From the NCBI GenBank assembly GCA_007693505.1, contig REDL01000056.1, forward strand, positions 1 through 64,000: a DNA stretch of 64,000 nt. Reading direction: 5' to 3'. A program made the position numbers and the translations under genes. The first letter of the stretch is position 1; each line of letters starts with the position of its first letter. Shown here piece by piece: positions 1-8,317 of this stretch. Origin of the DNA: Desulfovibrionales bacterium. GTDB lineage: Bacteria; Desulfobacterota; Desulfovibrionia; Desulfovibrionales; Desulfonatronaceae. The notes beneath the pieces were generated by a model. The model was not told where the DNA came from. It searched no databases and saw nothing but the letters and a program-made list of their open reading frames with translations.

Positions 1-1
1 G

Positions 2-58
2 GGGTTGGCCGTGGCCAAGGAACGACTGCGGGAACTTGTGGGCGAAACCATGCCGTAA
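2..58 (+). CDS. C-terminal tail of an unidentified upstream gene (partial)
   Basis: An open frame enters from the left edge and reads GLAVAKERLRELVGETMP before a TAA at 56-58. It ends 43 bp before the start chosen for the next gene. The charged helical tail is too short to identify a family. It may be the first gene of the following ABC-exporter operon, but nothing visible proves that it is coding. Confidence 0.35.
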   Translation, partial: GLAVAKERLRELVGETMP

Positions 59-101
59 CATTGAACAAGGCGCTCTGGAAACCGATTGGGAAGGATCAAC
101 G

Positions 102-743
102 GTGTTTGAATTCATCGACGTGCACTATGACAACATTCTGGACCTGCCGCGCCTGGTGCTCGGCACGGAACAGGTCACCTCCCTGGTGGGGGCCAGCGGC
201 AGCGGCAAGACCACGGTGTTGCGCCTGCTGAACAAGATGATCTCGCCCACCCGCGGACGCATCCTGTTTCAGGGCAAGGACCTGGGCCAAAGGGACTCGG
301 TCCGCCACCGTCGCGACGTGGTCATGCTTTCCCAGAGCCCGGCGATCTTCGAGGGCACGGTGGGGGACAATCTGCGGGCCGGCTCACGGTTTCAGGAAAA
401 GGATCCGCCGGGCGATGAAGTTCTGCAGCGGTTGCTGGAGCAGGTCCGGCTGGCCAAGCCCCTGGACGAGTCGGCGGACAAGCTTTCCGGCGGGGAGCGC
501 CAGCGCCTGGCCCTGGCCCGGGTGCTCCTGCTGGAGCCCCGGGTCTATCTGCTGGACGAACCCTCCTCGGCCCTGGACGAGGAAACCGAGCACCTGATCT
601 TCGACATGCTCGCGACCCATGTCCGGGCAGCAGGCAAGACCATCATCATGGTCACCCATTCCAAGGCCGTGGCCCGGAAGTACTCGGACACGATCATTGA
701 GATGTCCGGAGGGAAAGTGCGGCGAGAGGAGGCGCGTTCATGA
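102..743 (+). CDS. fetA: ABC transporter ATP-binding protein, FetA/YbbL type
   Basis: This is the cytoplasmic ATPase of a two-gene ABC exporter. FetAB/YbbLM-type systems are linked to iron homeostasis and peroxide resistance in E. coli. Visible motifs are a Walker [10 protein letters not shown] at residues 30-38, the signature LSGGERQR near 128-135 and Walker B YLLDEPSSAL near 150. The frame is open from 36, but the GTG at 102 has an AAGGA box 6 bp upstream and begins the protein directly at the first beta strand (FEFIDVHY), so I start there. The 213-residue length fits the family. It overlaps the permease gene by 4 bp (ATGA), so the two are probably translationally coupled. The metal substrate is inferred from family only. 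Confidence 0.85.
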   Translation: MFEFIDVHYDNILDLPRLVLGTEQVTSLVGASGSGKTTVLRLLNKMISPTRGRILFQGKDLGQRDSVRHRRDVVMLSQSPAIFEGTVGDNLRAGSRFQEKDPPGDEVLQRLLEQVRLAKPLDESADKLSGGERQRLALARVLLLEPRVYLLDEPSSALDEETEHLIFDMLATHVRAAGKTIIMVTHSKAVARKYSDTIIEMSGGKVRREEARS

Positions 744-1516
744 ACGACGTTATTGATCTGACCATGCTCCAGGTCGGCCTGGCCTACATCTTCGTGCTCA
801 TTGTCCTGGCCATCGTCCGCTTCCGGGGCATCGGCCGCGAGAAGGAGATCGTGCTCTCCTCGCTGCGCATGACGCTGCAACTCGTCCTGGTCGGGTACGT
901 GCTGGTCTACGTATTCGACAACCCGAGCCCGTACGTCACCGGCCTGATCATCGTGATCATGGAAGCGTTCGCGATCCACACGGTATTCCGGAAATTCCGG
1001 GACAGGCTGACCACCCCCCTGCGCAAGGTCGTGGCCTTTTCCATGTGCTTCGGCACCCTGACCTGCATCGTCTATTTTCTGCTGGTGGTGGTGCGGGTTA
1101 CGCCCTGGTACGAACCGCAATATTTCGTGCCCATCGCCGGGATGATCATCGGCAATTCCATGACCGGCATCTCCCTGGGCGTGAAGTCGCTGTTGGAGGG
1201 CATGACCACTCGTAAACACCTGGTGGAAGAAGCCCTGATCCTCGGGGCCACGCCCAAGGCCGCCACCCGGGGAATCATCAACGGGGCCTTTGACTCGGCG
1301 ATCATGCCGACCATCAACTCCATGGTCGGCATGGGCATCGTCTTTCTGCCGGGAATGATGACCGGCCAGATCCTCTCCGGCACCGTCCCGACCACGGCCA
1401 TCGCCTACCAGATCGCCATCATGCTCGGCATCCTCGGCGCCGTGGCCCTGACCATCATCATCATGCTCCAGTTGGGCTGCCGCACGTTTTTCAACAAAGA
1501 GGATCAGTTGCTGTGA
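740..1516 (+). CDS. fetB: ABC transporter permease, FetB/YbbM (UPF0014) type
   Basis: This 258-residue inner-membrane protein has about seven hydrophobic helices and the conserved UPF0014 stretch MIIGNSMTGISLGVKSLLEG (about 135-154), followed by EALILGATPKAATRG, the typical loop that contacts the ATPase. The MVGMGIVFLPGMMTGQILSG segment is also a family hallmark. The start overlaps fetA by 4 bp. FetB homologues work with FetA in metal (probably iron) export. No metal-responsive operator is evident upstream. The family is well recognised; the substrate in this organism is inferred. Confidence 0.88.
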   Translation: MNDVIDLTMLQVGLAYIFVLIVLAIVRFRGIGREKEIVLSSLRMTLQLVLVGYVLVYVFDNPSPYVTGLIIVIMEAFAIHTVFRKFRDRLTTPLRKVVAFSMCFGTLTCIVYFLLVVVRVTPWYEPQYFVPIAGMIIGNSMTGISLGVKSLLEGMTTRKHLVEEALILGATPKAATRGIINGAFDSAIMPTINSMVGMGIVFLPGMMTGQILSGTVPTTAIAYQIAIMLGILGAVALTIIIMLQLGCRTFFNKEDQLL

Positions 1517-1583
1517 AACGAACTCCGTCCGCTCAGGAACGTATTTCCGTTTTTCCCTCGGAACATCAAGGACACCGAACCAT

Positions 1584-1738
1584 AACTGAGTGTTGAAAAA
1601 GTCCTAATTCGACAGTCCGTTCAAAAACCCCAAGTGCAAGAAGCAAAAAAAGTTCAAGGTCGAAGCGTATTTATTCATACGTGAGAGTTTGAACTTTTTG
1701 CAGCGACGCAGCAATTGGGAGTTTTTCAACGGACTGAC
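1584..1738 (-). repeat. MITE-like hairpin repeat, copy 1
   Basis: This element of about 155 bp, read on the minus strand, shares its ends with two other elements in the window (5921-6106 and 35136-35310). The left end CAGTCCGTTGAAAAAC pairs with GTTTTTGAACGGACTG about 25 bp before the right end (15 of 16 bases). The right end has a further GTTGAAAAA-type terminus. Its centre is a separate 11-bp perfect hairpin with arms AAAAAGTTCAA and TTGAACTTTTT. No coding capacity. It ends 18 bp before the start of the chrA pseudogene. Confidence 0.75.
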
Positions 1739-1755
1739 AAACCAGGAGATGAACA

Positions 1756-2150
1756 ATGGTTGACGCGTCAACACGCACTCGGCGGGTTTGGGTGGTTTTC
1801 AAGACCTTTCTCGCTCTGGGCCTGACCTCCTTCGGCGGTCCCATCGCCCATCTGGGCTATTTCCGGACGGAGTTCGTGGCCCGGCGGAAGTGGCTGAACG
1901 AATCGACCTACGCCGATCTGGTGGCCATGTGCCAGTTTCTGCCGGGTCCGGCCAGCAGCCAGGTCGGGTTCGCCCTGGGGCTGATGCGGGCAGGGCCGCT
2001 GGGCGCCGCCGCGGCCTGACTGGCCTTCACCCTGCCCTCGGTCGCGATCCTGGTCCTCTTCGCCTACGGGTCCGCGGTCATGGGCGGGGTCCATCGGCAC
2101 GGGCGTGATTCACGGGCTGAAGATCGTGGCCGTGGCGGTGGGCATGCTGC
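1756..2150 (+). pseudogene. Chromate transporter (ChrA) 5' remnant, broken
   Basis: The first 87 codons give a typical ChrA/CHR N-terminus: LGLTSFGGPIAHLGYFR, then a segment with MCQFLPGPASSQVGFALG. A TGA at 2017-2019 sits where the family normally has Trp (AAA-W-LAFTLPS). The same frame then continues LAFTLPSVAILVLFAYGSAV. Near 2081-2087 the reading frame must shift by one base to recover GVIHGLKIVAVAVG, after which homology stops at about 2145. Roughly the last two thirds of a normal 390-450 residue ChrA is missing. Two lesions plus truncation make this a dead gene rather than a recoded one. It lies directly beside repeat copy 1. Confidence 0.85.
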
Positions 2151-2470
2151 TGTATTTTAAACGCAAACACTGGCTGTGACCTTTCCGTTTGCGGTGCGGC
2201 CGGGGTTTCCAGGATTTCGGCGATGCGGACGTGGGAGGCGCAGGTGAAGGATTTTGCTCTTGTTTTGGCCTGGTCCGGCCAGAGTCCATCCAGCAGGAGG
2301 ACACCTGTTGAGTGAGAGAAGTTTTACCGAAGTCAGGGGACACAATTTGTTATGCCCTTTGTCTGTTGCAGAACATTTCCGGTAGGGGTGTTCTGAGAGA
2401 CACCACCTCGGACGTACAAGGGCCATGGATCATGGTTTATCGGATTCCAGTATTCCGTTAGGCTTGCGTC
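2151..2470. other. Non-coding remnant region downstream of chrA pseudogene
   Basis: No convincing gene in 320 bp. Short open frames exist on the minus strand (for example reading SHVRIAEILETPAAP around 2185-2230), but none has a start, a ribosome site or a family I recognise. A stretch GTCAGGGGACACAATTTGTT at 2330-2349 has the look of the terminal sequence seen beside degraded transposable elements. That is only an impression. The region probably holds debris from the event that removed the 3' part of chrA. Confidence 0.4.
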
Positions 2471-3832
2471 ATGGACGAATCAACGACCGTGCCCAGCCCG
2501 GCCCGTATCCTGATGTTTACCCGCTATCCTGTTCCAGGGCAGGTCAAGACCAGGCTTATTCCGGCTTTGGGACCTGATACAGCGGGCCGGCTGCACCGGC
2601 GCATGACCGAGCACGTCGTGACCGCGGCCCGCGAGCTTATCGGGAGCAACCGCATTACTGTCCACGTAGGCTTTACAGGCGCGCCGCTCAAAGCGTTTCG
2701 ATCCTGGCTGGGCCATGACTTGGGATATGTTCCGCAGACCGGGGATGATCTCGGTCGGCGCATGGACCATGGCGTAACCGCGGTCTTGCGAACCGGCCCA
2801 GGGGGCAGGGGGCCGGTGGTGGTCATTGGTTCGGACGTGCCCGGCCTGGACAGGGCCATTTTGAGCCAGGCGCTGGATGCATTGCAACGCAGCGACCTGG
2901 TCATCGGCCCGGCCGCGGATGGGGGGTACTATCTCATCGGGATGCATCTGCCGCATCCCGAACTGTTCGAGAACATGGACTGGGGATCGTCCTCGATTTT
3001 CGCCCAAACCATGGATGTGGCAAAACGATTGGGACTGACGGTCGCGGTCCTTCCCGTGCTGCAGGACGTGGACAGGCCGGAGGATCTGGACGTCCTTCGC
3101 CATGATCCGCGCTTCGCGGGCGTCCTTACGAACCAAAACAAGCTTTCCGTGATTATTCCCTGCCTCAACGAGGCCCGGGACCTGCCCCGGACCCTGGAAC
3201 ACGTATTCCAGAGCGCGGACCAGGCGGAAGAGCTTGATGTGATCGTGGTGGACGGCGGTAGCTGGGACGCCACGTGCGAGATCGCGGCTCGATGCGGCGC
3301 GGTGGTCCTGCAATCGCAAGACGGCCGCGCGGCCCAACAGAACATTGGAGCAGCACGCGCCTTGGGCCCTATGCTGCTCTTCCTGCATGCGGATACGTTG
3401 CCGCCCAAAGGGTTTGACCGCTTGATCCGCCAAACACTGGACGACCCGGCCGTGGTCGCCGGCGCGTTCCGTCTGCGCACGGACAGTCCGGGTCCGGCCA
3501 TGCGCTTGATCGAAGGGATGGCAAACCTGCGTTCCTCGGCATGGCAATACCCCTACGGCGATCAGGGGCTGTTCATGGAAAAGAGGGTGTTTCAGGATTT
3601 GGGCGGGTTTTCAGCTCTGCCCATCATGGAGGACTTCGAGTTGGTACACCGCCTGCGCCGGCGCGGCCGGATCGTCACCCTGCCGGAGGCGGTCCTGACG
3701 TCATCCCGGCGGTGGCGCAAGCTCGGCCTGCTGCGGACAACGCTGGTCAACCAACTCATGGTCCTGGGCTTTGTCTGCGGCGTGTCCGTTCATACCCTGG
3801 CGAAGTTCTATCGAGGAGGGAAGGGGAGGTGA
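2471..3832 (+). CDS. Fused DUF2064 transferase and family 2 glycosyltransferase
   Basis: 453 residues with two domains that are usually separate proteins. Residues about 10-215 are a DUF2064 / TIGR04282-type nucleotidyl-glycosyltransferase-like domain, with PVPGQVKTRLIPALG, VVIGSDVPGL and VIGPAADGGYYLIG. Residues about 224-450 are a GT2-type domain (TIGR04283-like) with LSVIIPCLNEARDLPRTLE, VIVVDGGSWDAT, and LLFLHADTLPP as the metal-binding region. Families TIGR04282/TIGR04283 are described as associated with radical SAM/selenodomain proteins, but no such partner is in view. The ATG at 2471 has no strong ribosome site. The acceptor and sugar are unknown. It is intact although flanked by two pseudogenes. 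Confidence 0.85.
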   Translation: MDESTTVPSPARILMFTRYPVPGQVKTRLIPALGPDTAGRLHRRMTEHVVTAARELIGSNRITVHVGFTGAPLKAFRSWLGHDLGYVPQTGDDLGRRMDHGVTAVLRTGPGGRGPVVVIGSDVPGLDRAILSQALDALQRSDLVIGPAADGGYYLIGMHLPHPELFENMDWGSSSIFAQTMDVAKRLGLTVAVLPVLQDVDRPEDLDVLRHDPRFAGVLTNQNKLSVIIPCLNEARDLPRTLEHVFQSADQAEELDVIVVDGGSWDATCEIAARCGAVVLQSQDGRAAQQNIGAARALGPMLLFLHADTLPPKGFDRLIRQTLDDPAVVAGAFRLRTDSPGPAMRLIEGMANLRSSAWQYPYGDQGLFMEKRVFQDLGGFSALPIMEDFELVHRLRRRGRIVTLPEAVLTSSRRWRKLGLLRTTLVNQLMVLGFVCGVSVHTLAKFYRGGKGR

Positions 3833-3886
3833 GCTTTGGCGGTTGGCATCGCCAGGGAGGAATGATGTATCGTTTAGAGGTGATTT

Positions 3887-4372
3887 TTATTCCAGCCATT
3901 TGTACATGATTAGCGCATCAACATAGCCCCTGGCAGGATGGTGGAAGGCCTTGGGTAATCGGCCCACGGTAGCATAGCCGAGCTTTTGCCAGAGCCGTAT
4001 TGCGCCTTCATTGGTGGACGCGACGAAATTAAACTGCATGGCCTTGTATCCAAGCTCTCTTGCGATGTTTTGGGAGTGGGCGCACATCGCGGTAGCGAGG
4101 CCCCGCCCCCTGGCGGCAGACGAGACCATGTAGCCGCAATTGCAGACATGCTCACCTGGGCCTGACTGGTTTGTCTTGATGTAGTAGGTGCCCAGGATCT
4201 GACCGTGTTCCTCGACAACATAGGTCTTTTTCGGCGTCTCCATCCAAAGCGTTTGGGCCTGCTCCTTGGTGATGTCCCGCGAATATGCGTAGGTTTCGCC
4301 GGCCGCGGCGATATCGTGGAAGATTGGCCAGATCTGGTCAAAATCTTCTCTTGTGGCTTCTCGGATGTGCAT
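3887..4372 (-). CDS. GNAT family N-acetyltransferase
   Basis: 161 residues of the GNAT fold. It begins MHIREATREDFDQIWPIFHD, has the mid-protein CNCGYMVSSAARGRGLATAM, which contains the acetyl-CoA pyrophosphate loop (R-G-x-G-x-A), and ends with the ANEGAIRLWQKLGY-like motif (seen as TNEGAIRLWQKLGYATVGRLP). It closely resembles phosphinothricin/pristinamycin-type acetyltransferases that act on small amines, but the substrate cannot be read from sequence. It stands alone, with the GH15 pseudogene upstream on the same strand. Confidence 0.85.
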   Translation of the reverse strand: MHIREATREDFDQIWPIFHDIAAAGETYAYSRDITKEQAQTLWMETPKKTYVVEEHGQILGTYYIKTNQSGPGEHVCNCGYMVSSAARGRGLATAMCAHSQNIARELGYKAMQFNFVASTNEGAIRLWQKLGYATVGRLPKAFHHPARGYVDALIMYKWLE

Positions 4373-4498
4373 GATTATTGAATCTGTTCATGGGAAACAA
4401 AGGAACCTGGGATGTTCAGACTCCGGCCCCCATTGGGACAGCTTCCTAACAAACGGGAAACAACTCCACAAGGGGGGAGCTCGCTCCCTCGCTTGGTC

Positions 4499-4520
4499 GT
4501 TGGGTTAGAGAGAACCCAAC
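4499..4520. other. Short perfect inverted repeat
   Basis: GTTGGGTT and AACCCAAC form an 8-bp perfect stem around an AGAGAG loop. It lies between the GNAT gene and the 3' end of the GH15 pseudogene in DNA with no gene. There is no T-tract on either side, so it is not a clear terminator. Its role is unknown. Confidence 0.35.
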
Positions 4521-4594
4521 CGACTATTCCAGCCCACTCTTTGCCAACACCCCGGAAAGGAACATATGCGCTTGGCGTGCCGAGCGGATCATGC

Positions 4595-5890
4595 ACCGGC
4601 ACATCCAGTCCCTTGGCATAAGCCAGGTACAACATGCTGTTGATCAGGCCGATATGCGTGAAGGCCTGGGGGTAGTTGCCGAGCAATTCTCAGGTTTCCG
4701 GAACCAACTGCTCGGAAAACAGACCCAGATGGTTGGCGTACTGGACAATATTGTTAAAAATTTCCTCGGCGTCCTCTCTTCGCCCGGACAGGGCCAGCAC
4801 GTCCACCAGCCAGAAGGTGCAAAGTCCGAACGCACCTTCCTCCCCAGGCAGGCCATCATCGGAAATGTACCGGCGAACCATACAGTCGCTTCTCAGTTCC
4901 TTCATGATTCTGTTTACCGTGCCTTGAACTCTAGGATCGTCCGCGGGCAGAAAATCCACCAGCACAACAGATCCACGGCTTCGGCTTCATGGCCAATAGA
5001 GATCAGGGCCTGACCGGTCATGGCCGCATCCCGAATCCAGGTAAATCGATAATCCCAGTTGCGTACTTCACCAATCTCTTCCGGCAGTGAGGTGGTGGGT
5101 GCCGCGGCGATGGAACCTTCCCCGGCGATGCACATCAGCTTGATGACCAGCGCTGACCGGACGAGCATTTCGATCTGGTCCCCGGCCCAACTCTGCTTCG
5201 TGACACTGCTGTCCATATGCAGCCAGTCGTGCCAGCTTTTCAGGGTGGATTGAAGAGGCCATGGTTGTTTCATGCCAGTCCTTTTCGTCTTCCGCGCCCC
5301 AGCATGCAACAATGGCTTTGTGTTCACCGGGGTTGATTCGAAATCAGGCTCTGACCAGTGGGCCGTGATCATCCGCGGTTCGTTCCGCGTTTTCCAGTCC
5401 CAGAAGGCGCATGGCTTCCTGGCCGGCCCGGGCGATCCATCCCTCGGCGGTCCGTTCTACGTCCACGGATTGTCTGGCGTAATCGAAGCGGGGACACCAA
5501 CGTACCTCCACCTCCACGCCATTGCCGCGACACTTCACCAAGGGGTGCACCTCTGCGGGGGCAAAGGATATGTTGCGTCCGTTGATGTCTCCTTCCAGAG
5601 GCATTAAGTCGGTCACCGTCAGAACAGCATCATCAATTGCAAAGCTGGTCACCAGGACGTTGCTCTCCTGTATATATTTCTGGCTGCCTTGGCCTCCACT
5701 GACCGGACCGGTCCGGAAACAGCCGCCCTTTCCGGCGTCCAGGATCGCTCCGAAAACACTGGGGCTGTCCATTCTGGGCAGGCAGCACCAATCGATGGAT
5801 CCGTCCCTGGCTATCAAGGCCACGCTTTGCATGTTGCCGATGATGCCCTAATCGGAAATAGGCTTGTAACTCTGGTTGGTTATCCGAGAA
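4595..5890 (-). pseudogene. GH15 glucoamylase/glucodextranase-type hydrolase, broken
   Basis: Pieces of one glycoside hydrolase family 15 protein lie in order on the minus strand: SVALIARDGSIDWCCLPRMD (from about 5830), then LVRSALVIKLMCIAGEGSIA and EVRNWDYRFTWIRDAAMTGQ (about 5160-5000), then ISDDGLPGEEGAFGLCTFWL (about 4860) and LGNYPQAFTHIGLINSMLYL (about 4680). Lesions are a TAG in the N-terminal YKPISD-stop-GIIGN near 5863, frame changes near 5360 and 4955, and a TGA at 4690-4692 where the family has Gly (PETGEQLGN). The 5' end runs into repeat copy 2. When intact, such enzymes hydrolyse alpha-glucans or trehalose-like sugars. Confidence 0.88.
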
Positions 5891-5920
5891 GATCTCCAGT
5901 TCAAGGATCACAAAGGTCTT

Positions 5921-6106
5921 TAGCGGTCTGTTGAAAAACTCCCAATTGCGACGTTGCTGCTCTTGAACTTCCCTCTGGCACATCCTTTTGTAAAAAAGGC
6001 TTTCTCGTCTTTCGGTACGAGACTCTCCTATAAGTGCCGGATTGCTTCTTGCGCTTGGCATCTTTGAACAAACAGTGGAGAAGGACTTTTTCAACACTCA
6101 GCTAGG
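5921..6106 (+). repeat. MITE-like hairpin repeat, copy 2
   Basis: About 186 bp with ends TAGCGGTCTGTTGAAAAACT and, as reverse complement, CTAGCTGAGTGTTGAAAAAG; 17 of the first 20 bases agree once the ends are aligned. It shares CTCCCAATTGC near the left, CTTTCTCGTCTTTCGGTACG in the centre and AAGGACTTTTTCAACACTCA at the right with its siblings at 1584 and 35136. The central CTCGTCTTTCGGTACGAG forms a small hairpin. It sits at the 5' boundary of the GH15 pseudogene and 10 bp from the 3' end of the sugar dehydrogenase gene. Confidence 0.8.
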
Positions 6107-6116
6107 CCAGGGTCCG

Positions 6117-7355
6117 TTACTCCGAAGCGTTGCTGGAAGCCGGTTCAAGCCGCAGGAGCGGCGAGGCGCTGTCGTCGGCGATCACGTAGATGAAGTCATC
6201 GTCCGGGCCCACGGCCACGTCGCGGATTCGCCAGCCCTTGCCCTCCAGGAGCCGGGTCGGGGGGGAGACGGATTCACCGTCAACGGCAAACAGGCCCAGG
6301 TAGCGGTGAAAAAGGTTGCCGACCAGCAGGTGGCCCTGCCATTCGGCAAAAGCCTCGCCGGTGTAGAAGACCATGCCCGAGGGCGGGAAGTGGTCCTCGC
6401 GGCCGGGCCCCCAGTGGAAGACCGGTGCGATGAATTCATCGGTCTGGTCATGCGGAACGGAAAAGGTCTGGCCCGTGCGGTAGTCCACGCCGTAGCCGGC
6501 CAATGGCCAGCCAAAGTTGCCGCCCCGGGTAACGACGTTTATCTCGTCGCCGCCCGCCTCGCCGTGTTCCGCCAGCCAGATCGCGCCGGTCTCAGGGTGA
6601 ATGGCCATGGCCTGGATATTGCGGTGTCCGTAGGACCAGATGGCCGGATCCGCGTCCGGCTGGTCGACAAAGGGGTTGTTCTCCGGCACCGAGCCTTCCA
6701 GGTTCAGGCGAATGGTTGCGCCGTTGGCGTTGGAAAGATCCTGGGCAATGTGCTCCGGACCGAAGTCCTTGAAGTTGCGGTCACCAAAGCTGACAAAGAC
6801 AAAGCCGTCATGAAACACGATACGTGAGCCGTAATGGCCGGTACTGGCGAAGAATGGTCCAGCAATGTAGAGCACTTCGAGGTTTACGAGGGCAAGGTCG
6901 TCCAGGTCGAGCATTGCCCGTCCCAGGTGCGTGGCGGTGTGGCCCTGATCGTCCTCACCTGCCCAGGTCAGGTAGACCCACCCTTCCTTGGGGTAGGAAG
7001 GGTGCACGGCAATATCCAGCAGCCCGCCCTGGCCCCGGGCCGCGACAGCGGGCACGCCGGTCAGTTCGCCAATTTCGCCGCTGCCGGGATCGATGATCCG
7101 CAGCGCCCCGCCCCGCTCGGTGACCAGGATGCGACCGTCGCTTGGCAGGAACGCCATGGCCCAGGGCGTGTTCAGCCCCTCAGCCAGCGTGGTGACCTGA
7201 TAATCCGTCTCGGCATGGCCGCAGGCCGGCAACGCGAACAAAGTCAGGGCCAGGACAGACAGGCCCCAGCCGCGAACAAGCCGAGAGAAACAGCCTGAAA
7301 AGCGGTGTGAGAAATGGCCTGAGACATGTTTGGACAAGGTGGAACGTGACAGCAT
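6117..7355 (-). CDS. Secreted PQQ-dependent sugar (aldose/sorbosone) dehydrogenase family protein
   Basis: 412 residues from the ATG at 7355, chosen because GGAGGTGC lies 8 bp upstream; the open frame extends to 7439 without a ribosome site. The N-terminus has a basic stretch and a hydrophobic helix ending LFALPACGHAE, so the protein is exported and possibly lipid-modified at that Cys. The rest is a six-bladed beta-propeller of the GSDH/YliI (Asd) family: LAEGLNTPWAMAFLPSDGRI, LVTERGGALRI, GGLLDIAVHPSYPKEGWVYL, YGHRNIQAMAIHPETGAIW and EHGEAGGDEINVV. Such enzymes oxidise soluble aldoses with PQQ in the periplasm. PQQ synthesis genes are not in the window. Confidence 0.85.
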   Translation of the reverse strand: MLSRSTLSKHVSGHFSHRFSGCFSRLVRGWGLSVLALTLFALPACGHAETDYQVTTLAEGLNTPWAMAFLPSDGRILVTERGGALRIIDPGSGEIGELTGVPAVAARGQGGLLDIAVHPSYPKEGWVYLTWAGEDDQGHTATHLGRAMLDLDDLALVNLEVLYIAGPFFASTGHYGSRIVFHDGFVFVSFGDRNFKDFGPEHIAQDLSNANGATIRLNLEGSVPENNPFVDQPDADPAIWSYGHRNIQAMAIHPETGAIWLAEHGEAGGDEINVVTRGGNFGWPLAGYGVDYRTGQTFSVPHDQTDEFIAPVFHWGPGREDHFPPSGMVFYTGEAFAEWQGHLLVGNLFHRYLGLFAVDGESVSPPTRLLEGKGWRIRDVAVGPDDDFIYVIADDSASPLLRLEPASSNASE

Positions 7356-7677
7356 GGCTTCAGCACCTCCTTCATTTTGGGGGAAAAAGTGTGGGCTGTA
7401 TATTGGATTATTCAGAGGGCCAGGCCTGGAGTCGGTCATCGGCAGCGGCCCATGGCCCTCATCGACAAGGGCTGTCCGGAGTTTTACTATGCATCATGAA
7501 CATAGCCCGGCGCAAGACAAGGCGCTCTGGTAATGCGCTGGATGCCCCGCCACGTTTCCCGGAATGTCAGGGTGACGATATTGGCCCAATCAGGATCAGG
7601 GCCGGGCTCTCCTCGGGTGGGTTGGGCATATTGGTTCCGGATAGATTGTTATGCACCAGCACAAGGGGGAAACGTCA

Positions 7678-8217
7678 TTGCTGCATATATTCATTGATGC
7701 CGATTCGTGTCCGGTCAAGCAGGAAGTGTATCGCGTCGCAGGTCGGTATCAGCTTGGGGTGACGCTGGTGGCCAATTCCCGGATGCAGGTGCCCAGTGAT
7801 CAGCGGATAACGCTCATGGTGGTGCAAGGTGGCCTTGACGCCGCCGATGACTGGATTGTCGAACATGCCCGCACCCAGGACATCGTGGTGACTGCCGATG
7901 TTCTCCTGGCTGACCGTTGTCTGAAAAAGGGTGCGCTCGTTGTCGGTCCAACCGGAAAACCCTTCACGGCCCAAAGCATCGGCTCAGCCGTGGCCGTCCG
8001 GAACCTGATGGCTGAACTGCGCAGCTCAGGAGAGATAACCGGAGGGCCTCCACCGCTCAAAAAACAGGATCGCTCACGTTTCCTGCACCAGCTCGATGCA
8101 ATGATCCAATCGATCCTCCGCGCACATCCCGGTGGTGACGGATCCGCAATCTCAAGCGCAGGCGTACGTTTTTCCGGTGGGCTGGCCGATTCGAGGGCTT
8201 CTTCAGCGGAAGAGTGA
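7678..8217 (+). CDS. UPF0178 (YaiI/YqxD, DUF188) family protein
   Basis: The sequence HIFIDADSCPVKQEVYRVA at the start, then DIVVTADVLLADRCLKKGAL, PTGKPFTAQSIGSAVAVRNL and GGPPPLKKQDRSRF, is diagnostic of the YaiI/YqxD family. It has a PIN/NYN-like nuclease fold with conserved acidic residues, but its role is not established. An ATG at 7651 is in frame but lacks a ribosome site. The TTG at 7678 has AAGGGGG about 8 bp upstream and gives the family's usual N-terminus. The C-terminal 30 residues (Ser/Gly rich) exceed the family core. It stands alone between a 300-bp gap and the TauE-like gene. Confidence 0.85.
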   Translation: MLHIFIDADSCPVKQEVYRVAGRYQLGVTLVANSRMQVPSDQRITLMVVQGGLDAADDWIVEHARTQDIVVTADVLLADRCLKKGALVVGPTGKPFTAQSIGSAVAVRNLMAELRSSGEITGGPPPLKKQDRSRFLHQLDAMIQSILRAHPGGDGSAISSAGVRFSGGLADSRASSAEE

Positions 8218-8317
8218 CGCTTTGGGCTTTTTCGCTTGTCCTCCGGCAAAGGAAGAAATATATTGAATTTCGGTATGTTAAATTCCTCTCCTATCCAGAG
8301 TGCAAGGAACGAAGCGG

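Noticed and set aside
2017-2019. In-frame TGA in chrA as a selenocysteine codon
   Set aside because: Chromate transporters have Trp here, no SECIS-like hairpin follows, and the gene has a further frame lesion and a missing 3' part.
2330-2349. Insertion-sequence end
   Set aside because: The GTCAGGGGACACAATTTGTT stretch resembles ends of some transposable elements, but no transposase remnant or second end can be shown.
7307-7762. 151-codon plus-strand frame upstream of the UPF0178 gene
   Set aside because: No ribosome site, overlaps the 5' end of the sugar dehydrogenase gene on the other strand, and the product resembles nothing.
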